Shown here one piece after another: positions 29,626 through 39,305 of a stretch of DNA of 64,000 nucleotides; position 1 is the first letter of the stretch; each line of letters starts with the position of its first letter. The notes beneath the pieces were generated by a model. The model made no database searches. It was not told the origin of the DNA and saw only the letters and a list, made by a program, of their open reading frames with translations. Both the position numbers and the translations under genes were made by a program. The stretch is from Providencia rettgeri. GTDB lineage: Bacteria > Pseudomonadota > Gammaproteobacteria > Enterobacterales > Enterobacteriaceae. The stretch covers positions 868,001-932,000 of the forward strand of contig NZ_CP053896.1 of NCBI RefSeq assembly GCF_013255915.1. The letters run 5' to 3'.

Positions 29626-30234
29626 TTAAGGAGCTGGCGTGAAATCACCGTCCCAAGTTGCAGTAAATTGAACTTTCACATCACCATCCCATGTACCATC
29701 AGTCAGTGCTTTAAAGTCAGTCGCTGCACCATCAGCTTCAGCGCCAGCAATAACAAAGGTGAATTCACCGCGATCTGCTGCACGCTCAGAGCCATTATAG
29801 ATGCCATCAGCCGCTAAATTGTCTAAACCAGAAGTTAAACCGGTTGATGTATCAATTAATACTAAATCATTATTTTTAGTCAAATCTTCGCCATTCCATT
29901 TAACCCCAACAGTTAATTTAGAATCGTCAGTTGTTCTTGCTAATGTATTAGCAATAATTTTTGACGCTAATTTAAAATCTGTTGCACCAGCTTGGCCTTG
30001 AATAGCGATATCAAATGCTCCATTCTGTTGGTTAAAGCTTTTTTGGCCTTCGGCATAATTAAAAGTTAAACTTCTTAATGGAGTTACAACTAACATACTT
30101 GTCGTGTCTTTAATTGCAGTCGCTTGCCATGTTGCTGTTGCTTGAGCGGTACGTGTATCTGCATTTGCAGCTGTAGCAAAAGAAGCTGCGATAATTGTTG
30201 ATAACAATACAGAAGCCATTTTTTTATTTAACAT
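29626..30234 (-). CDS. ecpA: ECP/Mat-type major pilin (EcpA-like)
   Basis: Secreted major pilin of 202 residues with signal peptide about 1-25 (ending ANADT). The mature part follows E. coli EcpA closely: TAQATATWQATAIKDTTSMLVVTP, then LTFNYAEG, VGVKWNGED and the C-terminal WDGDVKVQFTATW. ATG 30234 begins the signal peptide (MLNKKMASV); an upstream in-frame start would add 11 residues before it. EcpA fibres mediate epithelial adherence and biofilm in E. coli. The LuxR-type activator ecpR is absent, and an XRE gene lies upstream instead. Confidence 0.9.
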   Translation of the reverse strand: MLNKKMASVLLSTIIAASFATAANADTRTAQATATWQATAIKDTTSMLVVTPLRSLTFNYAEGQKSFNQQNGAFDIAIQGQAGATDFKLASKIIANTLARTTDDSKLTVGVKWNGEDLTKNNDLVLIDTSTGLTSGLDNLAADGIYNGSERAADRGEFTFVIAGAEADGAATDFKALTDGTWDGDVKVQFTATWDGDFTPAP

Positions 30235-30331
30235 ACTAATCTCTCTTTTTATATTGATAGAAAACAATAGTAAAATTAGTTATTTAATTTTTACATATTG
30301 ATATGGTTTTATTGAATTTAAAATAGAATAT

Positions 30332-30637
30332 TTAAATGTCTTTCATGCTGTTTAGTAATATTTCGATTGTTTTTTTACTTAAATTTATATTGTTTCTTTT
30401 ATTTTCTTCAGAGAAACAATCAATATAGTAAATCATTTCAATCCATCTTTTGTCTAAAACGGTTAATATTTCATTTAATTGATCTAGCGATAATGAACTG
30501 CTACCAGTTTCATAGCGAGATACCTGTTGTTGGCTAATGTTAATTAATTCTGCCAACTGTTTTCCTGTCATGTTTTTTTCTTTGCGTGATTTTCGTAAAT
30601 AATTTCCTACATGACTACTAATTATATTAGCTTTCAT
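30332..30637 (-). CDS. MrpJ-like XRE-family regulator upstream of ecpA
   Basis: A 101-residue protein with a Cro/CI-type HTH at about 12-66 (GKQLAELINISQQQVSRYETG), the same SQQQ-SRYE signature as the XRE genes at 21339 and 48229. The C-terminus is Lys/Asn-rich. It precedes the ecpA-like gene in the same direction with a gap of about 97 bases, the place held by the LuxR-type ecpR/matA in E. coli. It may control the operon and motility, but that is inference. Confidence 0.75.
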   Translation of the reverse strand: MKANIISSHVGNYLRKSRKEKNMTGKQLAELINISQQQVSRYETGSSSLSLDQLNEILTVLDKRWIEMIYYIDCFSEENKRNNINLSKKTIEILLNSMKDI

Positions 30638-31173
30638 TTTTTCAGCCTCTAATATTAATAGATCTATTTATATGATATTCGTTAGCTCACTCACTCGCTT
30701 GCTTAATTGAGTGTTATAATAAATACATTAAAAAAAGAGTAAATGGCAGGATTTCTATTAAAGATTTACTTTTAATAGGTTTTTTCTATTAATTCTGTTT
30801 TTTTTAGCATTATCTAATTAAAAAATATCTTCTCACCAGTTTAATTGGTTAAAAATACACTTAATAGTGTTGAAATTAGGGAGATCAATAAAAAAATACA
30901 CCAAATAAGCGTAAAATTATTATAATTGTTAACAAATGTATATTTAATTAAGAAGCATAAAGAATCTACATTGAAAGTTACAATTTATTACAATTAAAGG
31001 GTGGGAAGAATTTAGAATAAAGGCAGGAAACCAGTTATATTGGTAAAATTATAATTTGTAATGTGTTTTTAGCCCTCTTATTTATTAATAACTCAACTAA
31101 CTAGTTTAATGTGTATGATGTTAAAATTACACTTTGCTAACTAGATATATGATATGACATCAGTGTCTAGTAG

Positions 31174-31193
31174 GTTGATACTATAGTATCAAC
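31174..31193. repeat. Perfect 20-bp palindrome
   Basis: GTTGATACTATAGTATCAAC is fully self-complementary and followed by TTTTT. Its shape suits a dimeric regulator's operator better than a terminator, since it has no loop. Confidence 0.5.
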
Positions 31194-31697
31194 TTTTTAA
31201 TATCATGACCCTATTGTGGCACATGGGGTTTAGACCTGAAATTTCGTCTTACAGGCCAATTTATTTTCTATAGTCTCATCAGGTATTTTACCAGTGAAAA
31301 TAGAATCAGCGATAGGTTACTACGTTCTCTAGTGCCCCTTATTTTAATTTCAGCAATATCAATTATGATGTCTTTATCTGTGGATGTCGTGTGCTATAGA
31401 AATAATAATGGGAAAGCTTCCTCTTTGTAATTAGGTCACTAAATGAATATAGGTTTTGTAGTGCCTAATACTATACACGTTTGTTCTAAAAGCAATTCTT
31501 CACTTAGAGATTCGCTAATTATTACTTAATAAGTTAGATATACCGATTTACCTAACCGCTAATTAAGATTGCACTGCGGGCTTTTGAAAGCCACTTTTAT
31601 TCAAAACTATACATATAAGAACTGTGATCTGTATAGGAATTTCTGTTGTAAAAACGTTGGTTGTTAGAAGTGCACGCACTATCTATATATGATGAGC

Positions 31698-31734
31698 AAT
31701 CTAGATAAGCTTTGCAGAATAGCTTATCTAGATT
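31698..31734. terminator. Long hairpin in the tktA-upstream region
   Basis: AATCTAGATAAGCT (31698-31711) and its exact complement (31721-31734) form a 14-bp stem with a nine-base loop, followed by ATTTTG. It could end a decayed gene or an unrecognised small RNA. Confidence 0.5.
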
Positions 31735-31980
31735 ATTTTGAACGATTCTTATTTTCTCCTTGTTAGGTGTGGAGATAGACCATTCTATAGGCTATAGGCA
31801 ACTGCGATTAGCCAGTAATATTTATTGCTACTGTTTTTTCAATTCATGTTACTTCTATTTATTTCTAATCATTGGAAGGGTTGGGTATTTGACTTAATCT
31901 AAACAAAAATATTCGGGCATATTGAGGCTTTTTTTTGTCTAAAACTTTGCCAATTATCACTAATGTGGCAGCTAAATGCG

Positions 31981-32226
31981 CTAGATGCATAAATCACCTT
32001 GATCCCAGACACTGAACTCAGGTTTAATAAGGTTAGTCACTTGCGCAAAAATGTAAGCATTAAGGGATATTTTGCGCAATGGAATGGATTCAGCTTTGCG
32101 GCAGTTCAATTTATTAGCGATCTGCTGCCATGAACATAGCAAATATTGCGGTATGGGTAGAATTGGGTTACTTTCAATCGCTCTATTCGTGAAATGCTCA
32201 ATTTGTTGTCGATGTGCTATGGCTCC
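31981..32226 (-). pseudogene. Possible gene remnant
   Basis: An 81-codon open frame bounded by stops. It has no ATG or GTG near its beginning and no ribosome-binding site. The translation contains plausible protein-like stretches (WQQIANKLNCRKAE) but I cannot assign a family. It may be the tail of a decayed gene or a chance frame. Confidence 0.2.
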
Positions 32227-32358
32227 TTAAAGTAGGGAACATATGGGATACATCGCTAAATTGATGTTTTCATGTTACAGCGAAATTAAAGTAGCACTAT
32301 CCGTATTGCGTTGTAAAAATTGGTTTAAGTACGTTTTTATCCTACCTGGAGTATACTG

Positions 32359-34353
32359 ATGACGACTCGTAAAACCCTTGCTAATGCTATCCGCTTTCTA
32401 AGTATGGATGCGGTTCAAAAAGCAAAATCAGGGCATCCTGGCGCGCCAATGGGCATGGCTGATATTGCTGAAGTACTGTGGCGTGACCATATGAATCATA
32501 ACCCAGCTGACCCACACTGGGCAGATCGTGACCGTTTTGTACTGTCAAACGGCCATGGCTCAATGTTGATTTATAGCTTACTGCACCTCACTGGTTATGA
32601 CTTATCTATTGAAGAGTTAAAAAATTTCCGCCAATTACACTCTAAAACACCGGGCCACCCAGAATATGGCTATACTCCAGGTGTTGAAACAACAACCGGT
32701 CCTTTAGGTCAAGGCATTGCAAATGCAGTGGGTTTTGCGATTGCAGAACGTACATTAGCAGCGCAATTTAACCGCCCTAACCATAACGTTGTTGACCACC
32801 ACACTTATGTGTTCATGGGTGATGGTTGTATGATGGAAGGTATCTCGCACGAAGCGTGTTCTTTAGCGGGTACACTGAAATTAAATAAACTGATCGCATT
32901 CTATGATGACAACGGTATCTCTATTGATGGTGAAGTTGAAGGTTGGTTTACTGACGATACCGCTGCACGTTTCGAATCTTACGGTTGGCATGTTATCCGT
33001 GATATCGACGGCCATGATGCATCACAGATCAACGCGGCAGTGAATGAAGCGAAAAGCCAAACTGATAAACCAACACTGATTATGTGTAAAACTATTATTG
33101 GTTTTGGTTCACCAAACAAAGCGGGTTCTGAGTCTGTTCACGGTGCGCCTTTAGGTGATGCTGAAATTGCAGCAACTCGTGAAGCTCTGGGGTGGAGCTA
33201 CGGCCCATTCGAAATTCCTAAAGATATCTATGAAGCTTGGGATGCTCGTACTGCAGGTAAAGAAAAACAAAGCGCATGGGATAAAAAATTCGCCGCGTAT
33301 GCAGCGCAATTCCCTGAACTAGCTGCGGAATTCACTCGTCGTATGAATGGTGAATTACCTGCTAACTTTGACGCGGATGCAAAACAATTTGTTGAAAATC
33401 TGCAACAAAACCCAGCAAATATCGCAAGCCGTAAAGCATCACAAAATGCATTAGAAGCATTTGGTAAAGTATTACCTGAATTTATGGGCGGTTCTGCGGA
33501 CTTAGCGCCAAGTAACTTAACCATGTGGTCAGGCTCCAAAGCACTGAACGTAGACCCAGCGGGTAACTACATTCACTATGGTGTTCGTGAATTTGGTATG
33601 TCAGCTATCATGAACGGTATTGCGTTACATGGCGGTTTCATTCCTTACGGTGCGACATTCCTGATGTTCGTTGAATACGCACGTAATGCGGTTCGTATGG
33701 CAGCACTGATGAAAGTGCGTAGCATCTTTGTTTATACTCACGACTCTATTGGTCTGGGTGAAGATGGCCCAACTCACCAACCGGTTGAGCAACTGGCAAG
33801 TCTGCGTGTGACACCAAATGTCAGCACATGGCGCCCTTGTGACCAAGTTGAATCTGCTGTGGCGTGGAAATATGCTATCGAACGTAAAGATGGCCCAAGC
33901 GCATTAATCTTCTCTCGTCAAAATTTAGAGCAACAACCTCGTACTGCTGAGCAATTAGCCAATATTGAGAAAGGGGCTTACATTCTGAAAGATTGCGCAG
34001 GCACGCCTGAGTTAATCTTTATTGCGACAGGTTCTGAAGTGGAACTGGCCGTTAAAGCGGCTGAGCAATTAACATCAGAAGGCCGTAAGGTCCGTGTTGT
34101 TTCTATGCCATCAACCGATGCATTTGATAAACAAGATGCGGCATACCGCGAAGCTGTTTTACCTGCCAATGTGACAGCACGTGTTGCTATCGAAGCGGGT
34201 ATTGCAGATTACTGGTTCAAGTACACTGGTTTAAACGGTGCCATCATCGGTATGCATACCTTTGGTGAATCTGCTCCAGCCGAAGTTCTGTTTAAAGAAT
34301 TCGGTATTACAGTAGAGAAAGCGGTTGAAGCTGCAAAATCTTTACTGAAATAA
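32359..34353 (+). CDS. tktA: Transketolase
   Basis: Thiamine-diphosphate enzyme of the pentose phosphate pathway that moves two-carbon units between sugar phosphates. It has 664 residues (E. coli TktA 663) and near-identical motifs: [21 protein letters not shown], the ThDP/metal motif [19 protein letters not shown], and [22 protein letters not shown] lies shortly before the ATG. It precedes epd-pgk-fbaA, an order seen in several Enterobacterales. It has its own terminator. Confidence 0.97.
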   Translation: MTTRKTLANAIRFLSMDAVQKAKSGHPGAPMGMADIAEVLWRDHMNHNPADPHWADRDRFVLSNGHGSMLIYSLLHLTGYDLSIEELKNFRQLHSKTPGHPEYGYTPGVETTTGPLGQGIANAVGFAIAERTLAAQFNRPNHNVVDHHTYVFMGDGCMMEGISHEACSLAGTLKLNKLIAFYDDNGISIDGEVEGWFTDDTAARFESYGWHVIRDIDGHDASQINAAVNEAKSQTDKPTLIMCKTIIGFGSPNKAGSESVHGAPLGDAEIAATREALGWSYGPFEIPKDIYEAWDARTAGKEKQSAWDKKFAAYAAQFPELAAEFTRRMNGELPANFDADAKQFVENLQQNPANIASRKASQNALEAFGKVLPEFMGGSADLAPSNLTMWSGSKALNVDPAGNYIHYGVREFGMSAIMNGIALHGGFIPYGATFLMFVEYARNAVRMAALMKVRSIFVYTHDSIGLGEDGPTHQPVEQLASLRVTPNVSTWRPCDQVESAVAWKYAIERKDGPSALIFSRQNLEQQPRTAEQLANIEKGAYILKDCAGTPELIFIATGSEVELAVKAAEQLTSEGRKVRVVSMPSTDAFDKQDAAYREAVLPANVTARVAIEAGIADYWFKYTGLNGAIIGMHTFGESAPAEVLFKEFGITVEKAVEAAKSLLK

Positions 34354-34665
34354 AATAAGAAGGAATGAGTCCCGAATTTTGGTTCTCATTTCTAATTATC
34401 TTGCTGAACAACGCCTAGTGATAAGCTAGGCGTTGTTTTTTTGTGCACCAATATAGGATTTTCTATTGCGTTCTGTAAATATATCCCTTAATCTAACCTT
34501 AGATAAGCTGAACCGTTTCAGTTGTGTGTTGCTGAATGAAAATATTTTTTAAAAATGTCGGTTGAAGCACACTTTTGATGTTTGACAGCTAAAATGAGCA
34601 GTAGAGTTGGTGTGAGTCAGTTATCCTTAGCAACCGTGTGATTTTGCTCAGATACAAGGTGTAGA
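34354..34665. other. Intergenic region between tktA and epd
   Basis: Holds the tktA terminator at its left end. The rest is the AT-rich promoter and leader region of epd-pgk-fbaA; I see no confident promoter boxes. Confidence 0.5.
34407..34443 (+). terminator. Terminator of tktA
   Basis: A perfect 12-bp stem (AACAACGCCTAG with CTAGGCGTTGTT) and a seven-base loop are followed by a T-run. Confidence 0.95.
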
Positions 34666-35685
34666 ATGGCAATCAGGGTAGCAATAAACGGCTTTGGCCG
34701 CATTGGTCGAAGTGTTCTAAGAGCGTTGTATGAATCTGGCCGTCGGGCAGAGATTATCGTGGTGGCGGTTAACGAACTTGCTGAACCTGAAGGTATTGCG
34801 CATTTGCTGAAGTATGATTCCAGCCATGGGCGTTTTGCTTGGGATGTACGGCTTAACGGAACACTTTTACAAGTTGGTGATGATAATATTCGTTTATTTC
34901 ATCAACGTGAGCTGCATGAGTTGCCTTGGAAAGAGCTGGGTATTGATGTCGTTTTAGATTGCAGTGGGGCTTATGGCTCACGGGATGATGGGTTACTGCA
35001 TTTAGCGGCAGGGGCGAAAAAAGTGTTATTTTCTCACCCGGGTACTGACGACCTTGATGCCACTATCGTTTATGGTGTTAACCATGAAAGCCTAACCGCT
35101 CAAGACAAGATTGTTTCCAATGCTTCTTGTACCACCAATTGTATTATTCCAATTATTAAATTACTTGATGAGGCATTTTCGATTGAATCGGGGACAGTGA
35201 CGACGATTCACGCGTCAATGAATGACCAACCCGTTATCGATGCCTATCATAAAGATTTACGCAGAACTCGCGCAGCGAGTCAGTCTATCATTCCTGTTGA
35301 TACCAAATTAGCCGCAGGAATTACACGAATTTTTCCGAAATTTAAAGACCACTTTGAAGCCATTTCTGTTCGTGTACCGACGACGAATGTGACAGCGATT
35401 GATTTGAGTGTTACCGTACATGACGATGTTTGTGTTGAAAAAGTCAACCAACTACTGCGAAGCGCTGCACAAGGGCATTTTCGTGGTATAGTGGACTACA
35501 CAGAATTACCGCTAGTCTCGATGGATTTCAATCATGATCCACACAGTGCTATTATTGATGGTACACAAACGCGAGTCAGTGGTAAGCATTTAATTAAAAC
35601 CCTGGTTTGGTGTGATAACGAATGGGGGTTTGCTAACCGGATGCTAGATACAACATTAGCAATGGCAGCGACAGGTTTAAACTAA
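34666..35685 (+). CDS. epd: D-erythrose-4-phosphate dehydrogenase
   Basis: NAD-dependent oxidation of erythrose 4-phosphate to 4-phosphoerythronate, the first step of pyridoxal 5'-phosphate synthesis. It has 339 residues, the length of E. coli Epd. Rossmann motif NGFGRIGR near the N-terminus, catalytic Cys155 in SNASCTTN, base His182 in TTIHAS, and the C-terminal [14 protein letters not shown]. The substitutions that separate Epd from GapA (for example YDSSHGRF) support Epd. First gene of epd-pgk-fbaA. Confidence 0.96.
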   Translation: MAIRVAINGFGRIGRSVLRALYESGRRAEIIVVAVNELAEPEGIAHLLKYDSSHGRFAWDVRLNGTLLQVGDDNIRLFHQRELHELPWKELGIDVVLDCSGAYGSRDDGLLHLAAGAKKVLFSHPGTDDLDATIVYGVNHESLTAQDKIVSNASCTTNCIIPIIKLLDEAFSIESGTVTTIHASMNDQPVIDAYHKDLRRTRAASQSIIPVDTKLAAGITRIFPKFKDHFEAISVRVPTTNVTAIDLSVTVHDDVCVEKVNQLLRSAAQGHFRGIVDYTELPLVSMDFNHDPHSAIIDGTQTRVSGKHLIKTLVWCDNEWGFANRMLDTTLAMAATGLN

Positions 35686-35777
35686 TTGGCGACTGACAGA
35701 CAGCAGGGCATGATAACTTTATTGTTTTGCACAGTCGCTGATGGAAACTTTATAGAGAATCAACGAGAGGATTCACC

Positions 35778-36941
35778 ATGTCTGTAATTAAGATGACCGA
35801 TTTAGACTTAGCGGGTAAACGCGTATTCATCCGTTCTGACTTAAACGTTCCTGTAAAAGATGGCAAAGTTACTTCTGATGCGCGTATTCGTGCTTCATTA
35901 CCAACAATTGAAGCTGCTCTGAAACAAGGCGCTAAAGTCATGGTCACTTCTCACCTTGGTCGCCCGACCGAAGGCGAGTACAACGAAGAGTTTTCACTGC
36001 AACCTGTTGTTGACTATCTGGCCGATAAAATGGATTACCCAGTCCGTTTAGTTAAAGACTACCTTAACGGTGTTGATATCGAAGCTGGCGAGTTAGTTGT
36101 GCTGGAAAACGTTCGCTTTAATAAAGGCGAGAAAAAAGACGACGAAACGCTGTCAAAACAATATGCGGCATTGTGTGATGTTTATGTGATGGATGCGTTT
36201 GGTACGGCTCACCGTGCACAAGCGTCAACACATGGTGTTGCTAAATTCTCTCCAGTGGCTTGTGCTGGCCCACTACTGAGTGGTGAGTTAGAAGCATTAG
36301 GTAAAGCATTAGATAACCCAGCTCGCCCAATGGTTGCGATTGTTGGTGGTTCTAAAGTGTCAACTAAACTGACTGTATTAGATTCTCTATCTAAAATTGC
36401 AGACCAGTTAATTGTTGGTGGCGGTATTGCGAATACCTTTATCGCAGCGGAAGGCAACAATGTTGGTCGCTCATTATATGAAGCAGACTTAATCCCTGAA
36501 GCGAAAAAATTACTGGCAAACTGCCAAATTCCAGTACCGACTGATGTTCGCGTTGCAACTGAGTTCTCCGAAACTGCACCTGCAACTCTGAAAGCAAGTA
36601 CTGAAATTAAAGACGACGAACAAATTCTGGATTTAGGTGACGAATCTGCACAGCGTTTGGCTGAGATCCTGAAAAATGCCAAAACCATTCTTTGGAATGG
36701 CCCAGTAGGCGTGTTTGAGTTCCCTAACTTCCGTAAAGGTACTGAGATCGTTGCAAAAGCGATTGCTGATAGCGACGCATTCTCTATCGCTGGTGGTGGT
36801 GACACCCTAGCGGCTATCGATTTATTCGACATTGCTGACAAAATTTCATATATCTCTACTGGTGGCGGTGCTTTCCTTGAGTTCGTTGAAGGCAAAAAGC
36901 TCCCTGCCGTTGTGATGCTAGAAGAACGTGCTAAAGCGTAA
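35778..36941 (+). CDS. pgk: Phosphoglycerate kinase
   Basis: Glycolytic transfer of phosphate from 1,3-bisphosphoglycerate to ADP. It has 387 residues, as in E. coli. The N-domain has the signature [13 protein letters not shown] and HLGRP; the C-domain has the nucleotide-binding GGSKVSTKL and the late [10 protein letters not shown]. Lies 92 bases after epd and 59 before fbaA. Confidence 0.97.
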   Translation: MSVIKMTDLDLAGKRVFIRSDLNVPVKDGKVTSDARIRASLPTIEAALKQGAKVMVTSHLGRPTEGEYNEEFSLQPVVDYLADKMDYPVRLVKDYLNGVDIEAGELVVLENVRFNKGEKKDDETLSKQYAALCDVYVMDAFGTAHRAQASTHGVAKFSPVACAGPLLSGELEALGKALDNPARPMVAIVGGSKVSTKLTVLDSLSKIADQLIVGGGIANTFIAAEGNNVGRSLYEADLIPEAKKLLANCQIPVPTDVRVATEFSETAPATLKASTEIKDDEQILDLGDESAQRLAEILKNAKTILWNGPVGVFEFPNFRKGTEIVAKAIADSDAFSIAGGGDTLAAIDLFDIADKISYISTGGGAFLEFVEGKKLPAVVMLEERAKA

Positions 36942-36957
36942 TTAATTGTTCATACAC

Positions 36958-36981
36958 AACAGGCAGCGTAGGCTGCCTGTT
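36958..36981 (+). terminator. Intercistronic hairpin between pgk and fbaA
   Basis: A perfect 10-bp stem (AACAGGCAGC with GCTGCCTGTT) and a four-base loop, with only a short T stretch. Probably a processing or partial termination site within the operon. Confidence 0.6.
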
Positions 36982-37000
36982 TACCACAGGACCTTTTCAC

Positions 37001-38077
37001 ATGTCTAAAATTTTTGATTTTGTTAAACCGGGTGTTCTTACTGGTGATGATGTACAGAAAGTTTTCGCAGTTGCTAAAGAAAATAACTTTGCATTGCCAG
37101 CGGTGAACTGTGTTGGTACGGATTCAATTAACGCCGTACTTGAAGCGGCCGCTAAAGTTCGTGCTCCAGTTATTGTTCAGTTTTCTAATGGCGGTGCTGC
37201 ATTTATCGCAGGTAAAGGCCTGAAAGCTGAAGGCCAACAAGCTGCAATTTTAGGTGCGATCTCTGGTGCTTATCATGTACACCAAATGGCTGAGCACTAT
37301 GGTGTTCCTGTTATTCTGCATACTGACCACTGTGCGAAGAAATTACTGCCATGGATCGATGGCCTGTTAGATGCAGGTGAAAAACACTACGCAAAAACCG
37401 GTAAACCACTGTTCTCTTCTCACATGATTGACCTGTCAGAAGAAACACTGGAAGAAAACATCGAAATCTGTGCTAAATATTTAGCGCGTATGGCTAAAAT
37501 CGATATGACTCTGGAAATCGAACTAGGCTGTACTGGTGGTGAAGAAGACGGTGTTGATAACACAGGTATGGACAGTTCTGAGCTGTATACTCAACCAGAA
37601 GATGTTGCATATGCATACGAAAAACTGAATGCAGTAAGCCCGCGTTTCACTATCGCGGCTTCTTTCGGTAACGTTCACGGTGTTTATAAACCAGGTAACG
37701 TTCAGTTAACGCCAAAAATCCTGCGTAATTCACAAGACTACGTTTCAGAAAAATATAACCTGCCACACAACAGCTTAGACTTCGTATTCCACGGTGGTTC
37801 TGGCTCAAGTGCTGCTGAAATCAAAGAAGCAGTTAGCTACGGTGTTATCAAAATGAACATCGATACTGATACTCAGTGGGCAACTTGGGATGGTATTTTA
37901 CAGTACTACAAAAAGAACGAAGGCTATCTGCAAGGTCAGTTAGGTAACCCAGAAGGTGCGGATAAACCTAACAAAAAATACTATGACCCACGTGTGTGGC
38001 TGCGTAAAGCACAAGATTCAATGGTTGTTCGTTTAGAACAAGCATTCAAAGAACTGAACTGTGTTGATGTACTGTAA
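37001..38077 (+). CDS. fbaA: Fructose-bisphosphate aldolase, class II
   Basis: Zinc-dependent cleavage and formation of fructose 1,6-bisphosphate. It has 358 residues (E. coli 359). Zinc-ligand segments HTDHC, ASFGNVHGVYKPGN and FHGGSGSS are present, with Glu-rich ELGCTGGEEDGVDN. Last gene of epd-pgk-fbaA, followed by a terminator. Confidence 0.97.
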   Translation: MSKIFDFVKPGVLTGDDVQKVFAVAKENNFALPAVNCVGTDSINAVLEAAAKVRAPVIVQFSNGGAAFIAGKGLKAEGQQAAILGAISGAYHVHQMAEHYGVPVILHTDHCAKKLLPWIDGLLDAGEKHYAKTGKPLFSSHMIDLSEETLEENIEICAKYLARMAKIDMTLEIELGCTGGEEDGVDNTGMDSSELYTQPEDVAYAYEKLNAVSPRFTIAASFGNVHGVYKPGNVQLTPKILRNSQDYVSEKYNLPHNSLDFVFHGGSGSSAAEIKEAVSYGVIKMNIDTDTQWATWDGILQYYKKNEGYLQGQLGNPEGADKPNKKYYDPRVWLRKAQDSMVVRLEQAFKELNCVDVL

Positions 38078-38104
38078 TTAACGCGCATTAAGTTTTTTGT
38101 GATT

Positions 38105-38140
38105 AATCCCCTAGTAAGGTAACTTGCTGGGGGATTTTTT
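38105..38140 (+). terminator. Terminator of fbaA
   Basis: A stem of about 14 bp (AATCCCCTAGTAAG with CTTGCTGGGGGATT, one G-T pair) and a GTAA loop are followed by TTTT. It lies between convergent fbaA and the LysR gene. Confidence 0.88.
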
Positions 38141-38142
38141 GA

Positions 38143-39024
38143 TCATGTAGATACTGGTGCTTTACTTAATTGTGAAAGTAGTTTTAAAAACAGCGCTTCA
38201 CTTTGTGTTAGCGGTTTACTCGCCTCGGTGATTGCACATATGCGGTTATGAAAGACAGGGGAGTCGCTCATTTCTATGAGTGAATGGCGGAAATTAATAT
38301 GTGAGGCATAGTTTTCCGGTAAAATACCCACATAGTGGCCTGAAGCGATAAAGGTAGCTACAGCCTCAAGGCCAGCGGCTTCAGGGCCTCGGCTAAATTC
38401 ACCCGATGCTAAAATACTTTCAGTGAATGGGTGTGGCCGATAAACTAATGCTAGATTATGTTTGTTGTTGGCGGTATTGGCAGAAACATAAAGTTTATGG
38501 TTTTCTATAAATAAGAATTGATAATTATAACGATTATTTTCGTGATATTGCCCGCGAATACCGATTTGAATTGTTCTGTCACTAAGCGCTTTATTTAATT
38601 GATTATGGTTGAGGATACTTAGCTCTAATTTAACATTAGGCGCCTCTTGGGTAAATTGAGCAATAGTGGCTGATAGATGACAGAGTGGATCCGTTAATAT
38701 ATGTTCAATAACACCAATAACTAATGTTCCAGATAAAATCCCATGGCGTTCATCGACTTCAGTTTTGATATTATCTAATGCTTTCAAAGCAGTATTGGCT
38801 TTTTCGATAACAAATAAACCTGACTCAGTTAGCTTAAAACCAGAAGGGCCTCTTTCACACAATTGGACACCGAGTTTTTCTTCAATTTCACGGATATGGC
38901 GGCTTATTGATGCTTTTGACATATTTAGTTTTTTTTCTGCAATGGTAAAGCCACCAGCTTCTGCAACGGAAGTAAAAACACGTAATGATTTTAAGTCTTT
39001 TTCAGTTAATTTTTTATTATGCAT
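38143..39024 (-). CDS. LysR-type regulator, divergent from gltS-like gene
   Basis: A 293-residue LysR-family regulator. The N-terminal winged HTH (about 8-67) contains FTIAEKKLNMSKASISRHIREIEEKLG; the effector-binding domain covers about 95-285. It is transcribed away from the GltS-like/ureohydrolase operon across a 281-base AT-rich region, the usual layout for a LysR regulator of the divergent operon. I do not recognise a named orthologue. The likely inducer is the amino acid or guanidino compound handled by the operon (inference). Confidence 0.82.
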   Translation of the reverse strand: MHNKKLTEKDLKSLRVFTSVAEAGGFTIAEKKLNMSKASISRHIREIEEKLGVQLCERGPSGFKLTESGLFVIEKANTALKALDNIKTEVDERHGILSGTLVIGVIEHILTDPLCHLSATIAQFTQEAPNVKLELSILNHNQLNKALSDRTIQIGIRGQYHENNRYNYQFLFIENHKLYVSANTANNKHNLALVYRPHPFTESILASGEFSRGPEAAGLEAVATFIASGHYVGILPENYASHINFRHSLIEMSDSPVFHNRICAITEASKPLTQSEALFLKLLSQLSKAPVST

Positions 39025-39305
39025 ATTTATACCTATTACGTGAAATCAATCACTAAATGCTAATCTATCTTATTTTTTATTGGGATACAAATAGCATAAT
39101 TAATACTATTTTATTTTAATTATTAAAATTGTTTTTATTTATATAAAAGGTTTCATTTTATGAAACCATAGGATCAAAAATATCACTTTTATTCCTAGCG
39201 GATACGTATATCTTAAAGTTGTAGTTGTTAATAGATTATTACCAAAGTGGCGCCACAAAATAATAATTAATCCAAATATATATAAATACAAAAGGATTCT
39301 AATTT

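Larger units (their letters stand above)
30638..32358. other. 1.7 kb region without a convincing gene upstream of tktA
   Basis: AT-rich. Contents: a perfect 20-bp palindrome (31174-31193), a 14-bp-stem hairpin (31698-31734), and an open minus-strand frame without a normal start codon (31981-32226) that may be a gene remnant. The tktA promoter and leader lie at the right end. No tRNA-end direct repeat or integrase was found. Confidence 0.55.

Noticed and set aside
36209..36895. 228-codon open frame antisense to pgk
   Set aside because: It is a codon-usage shadow of the highly conserved pgk gene, with no ribosome-binding site and no recognisable domain.
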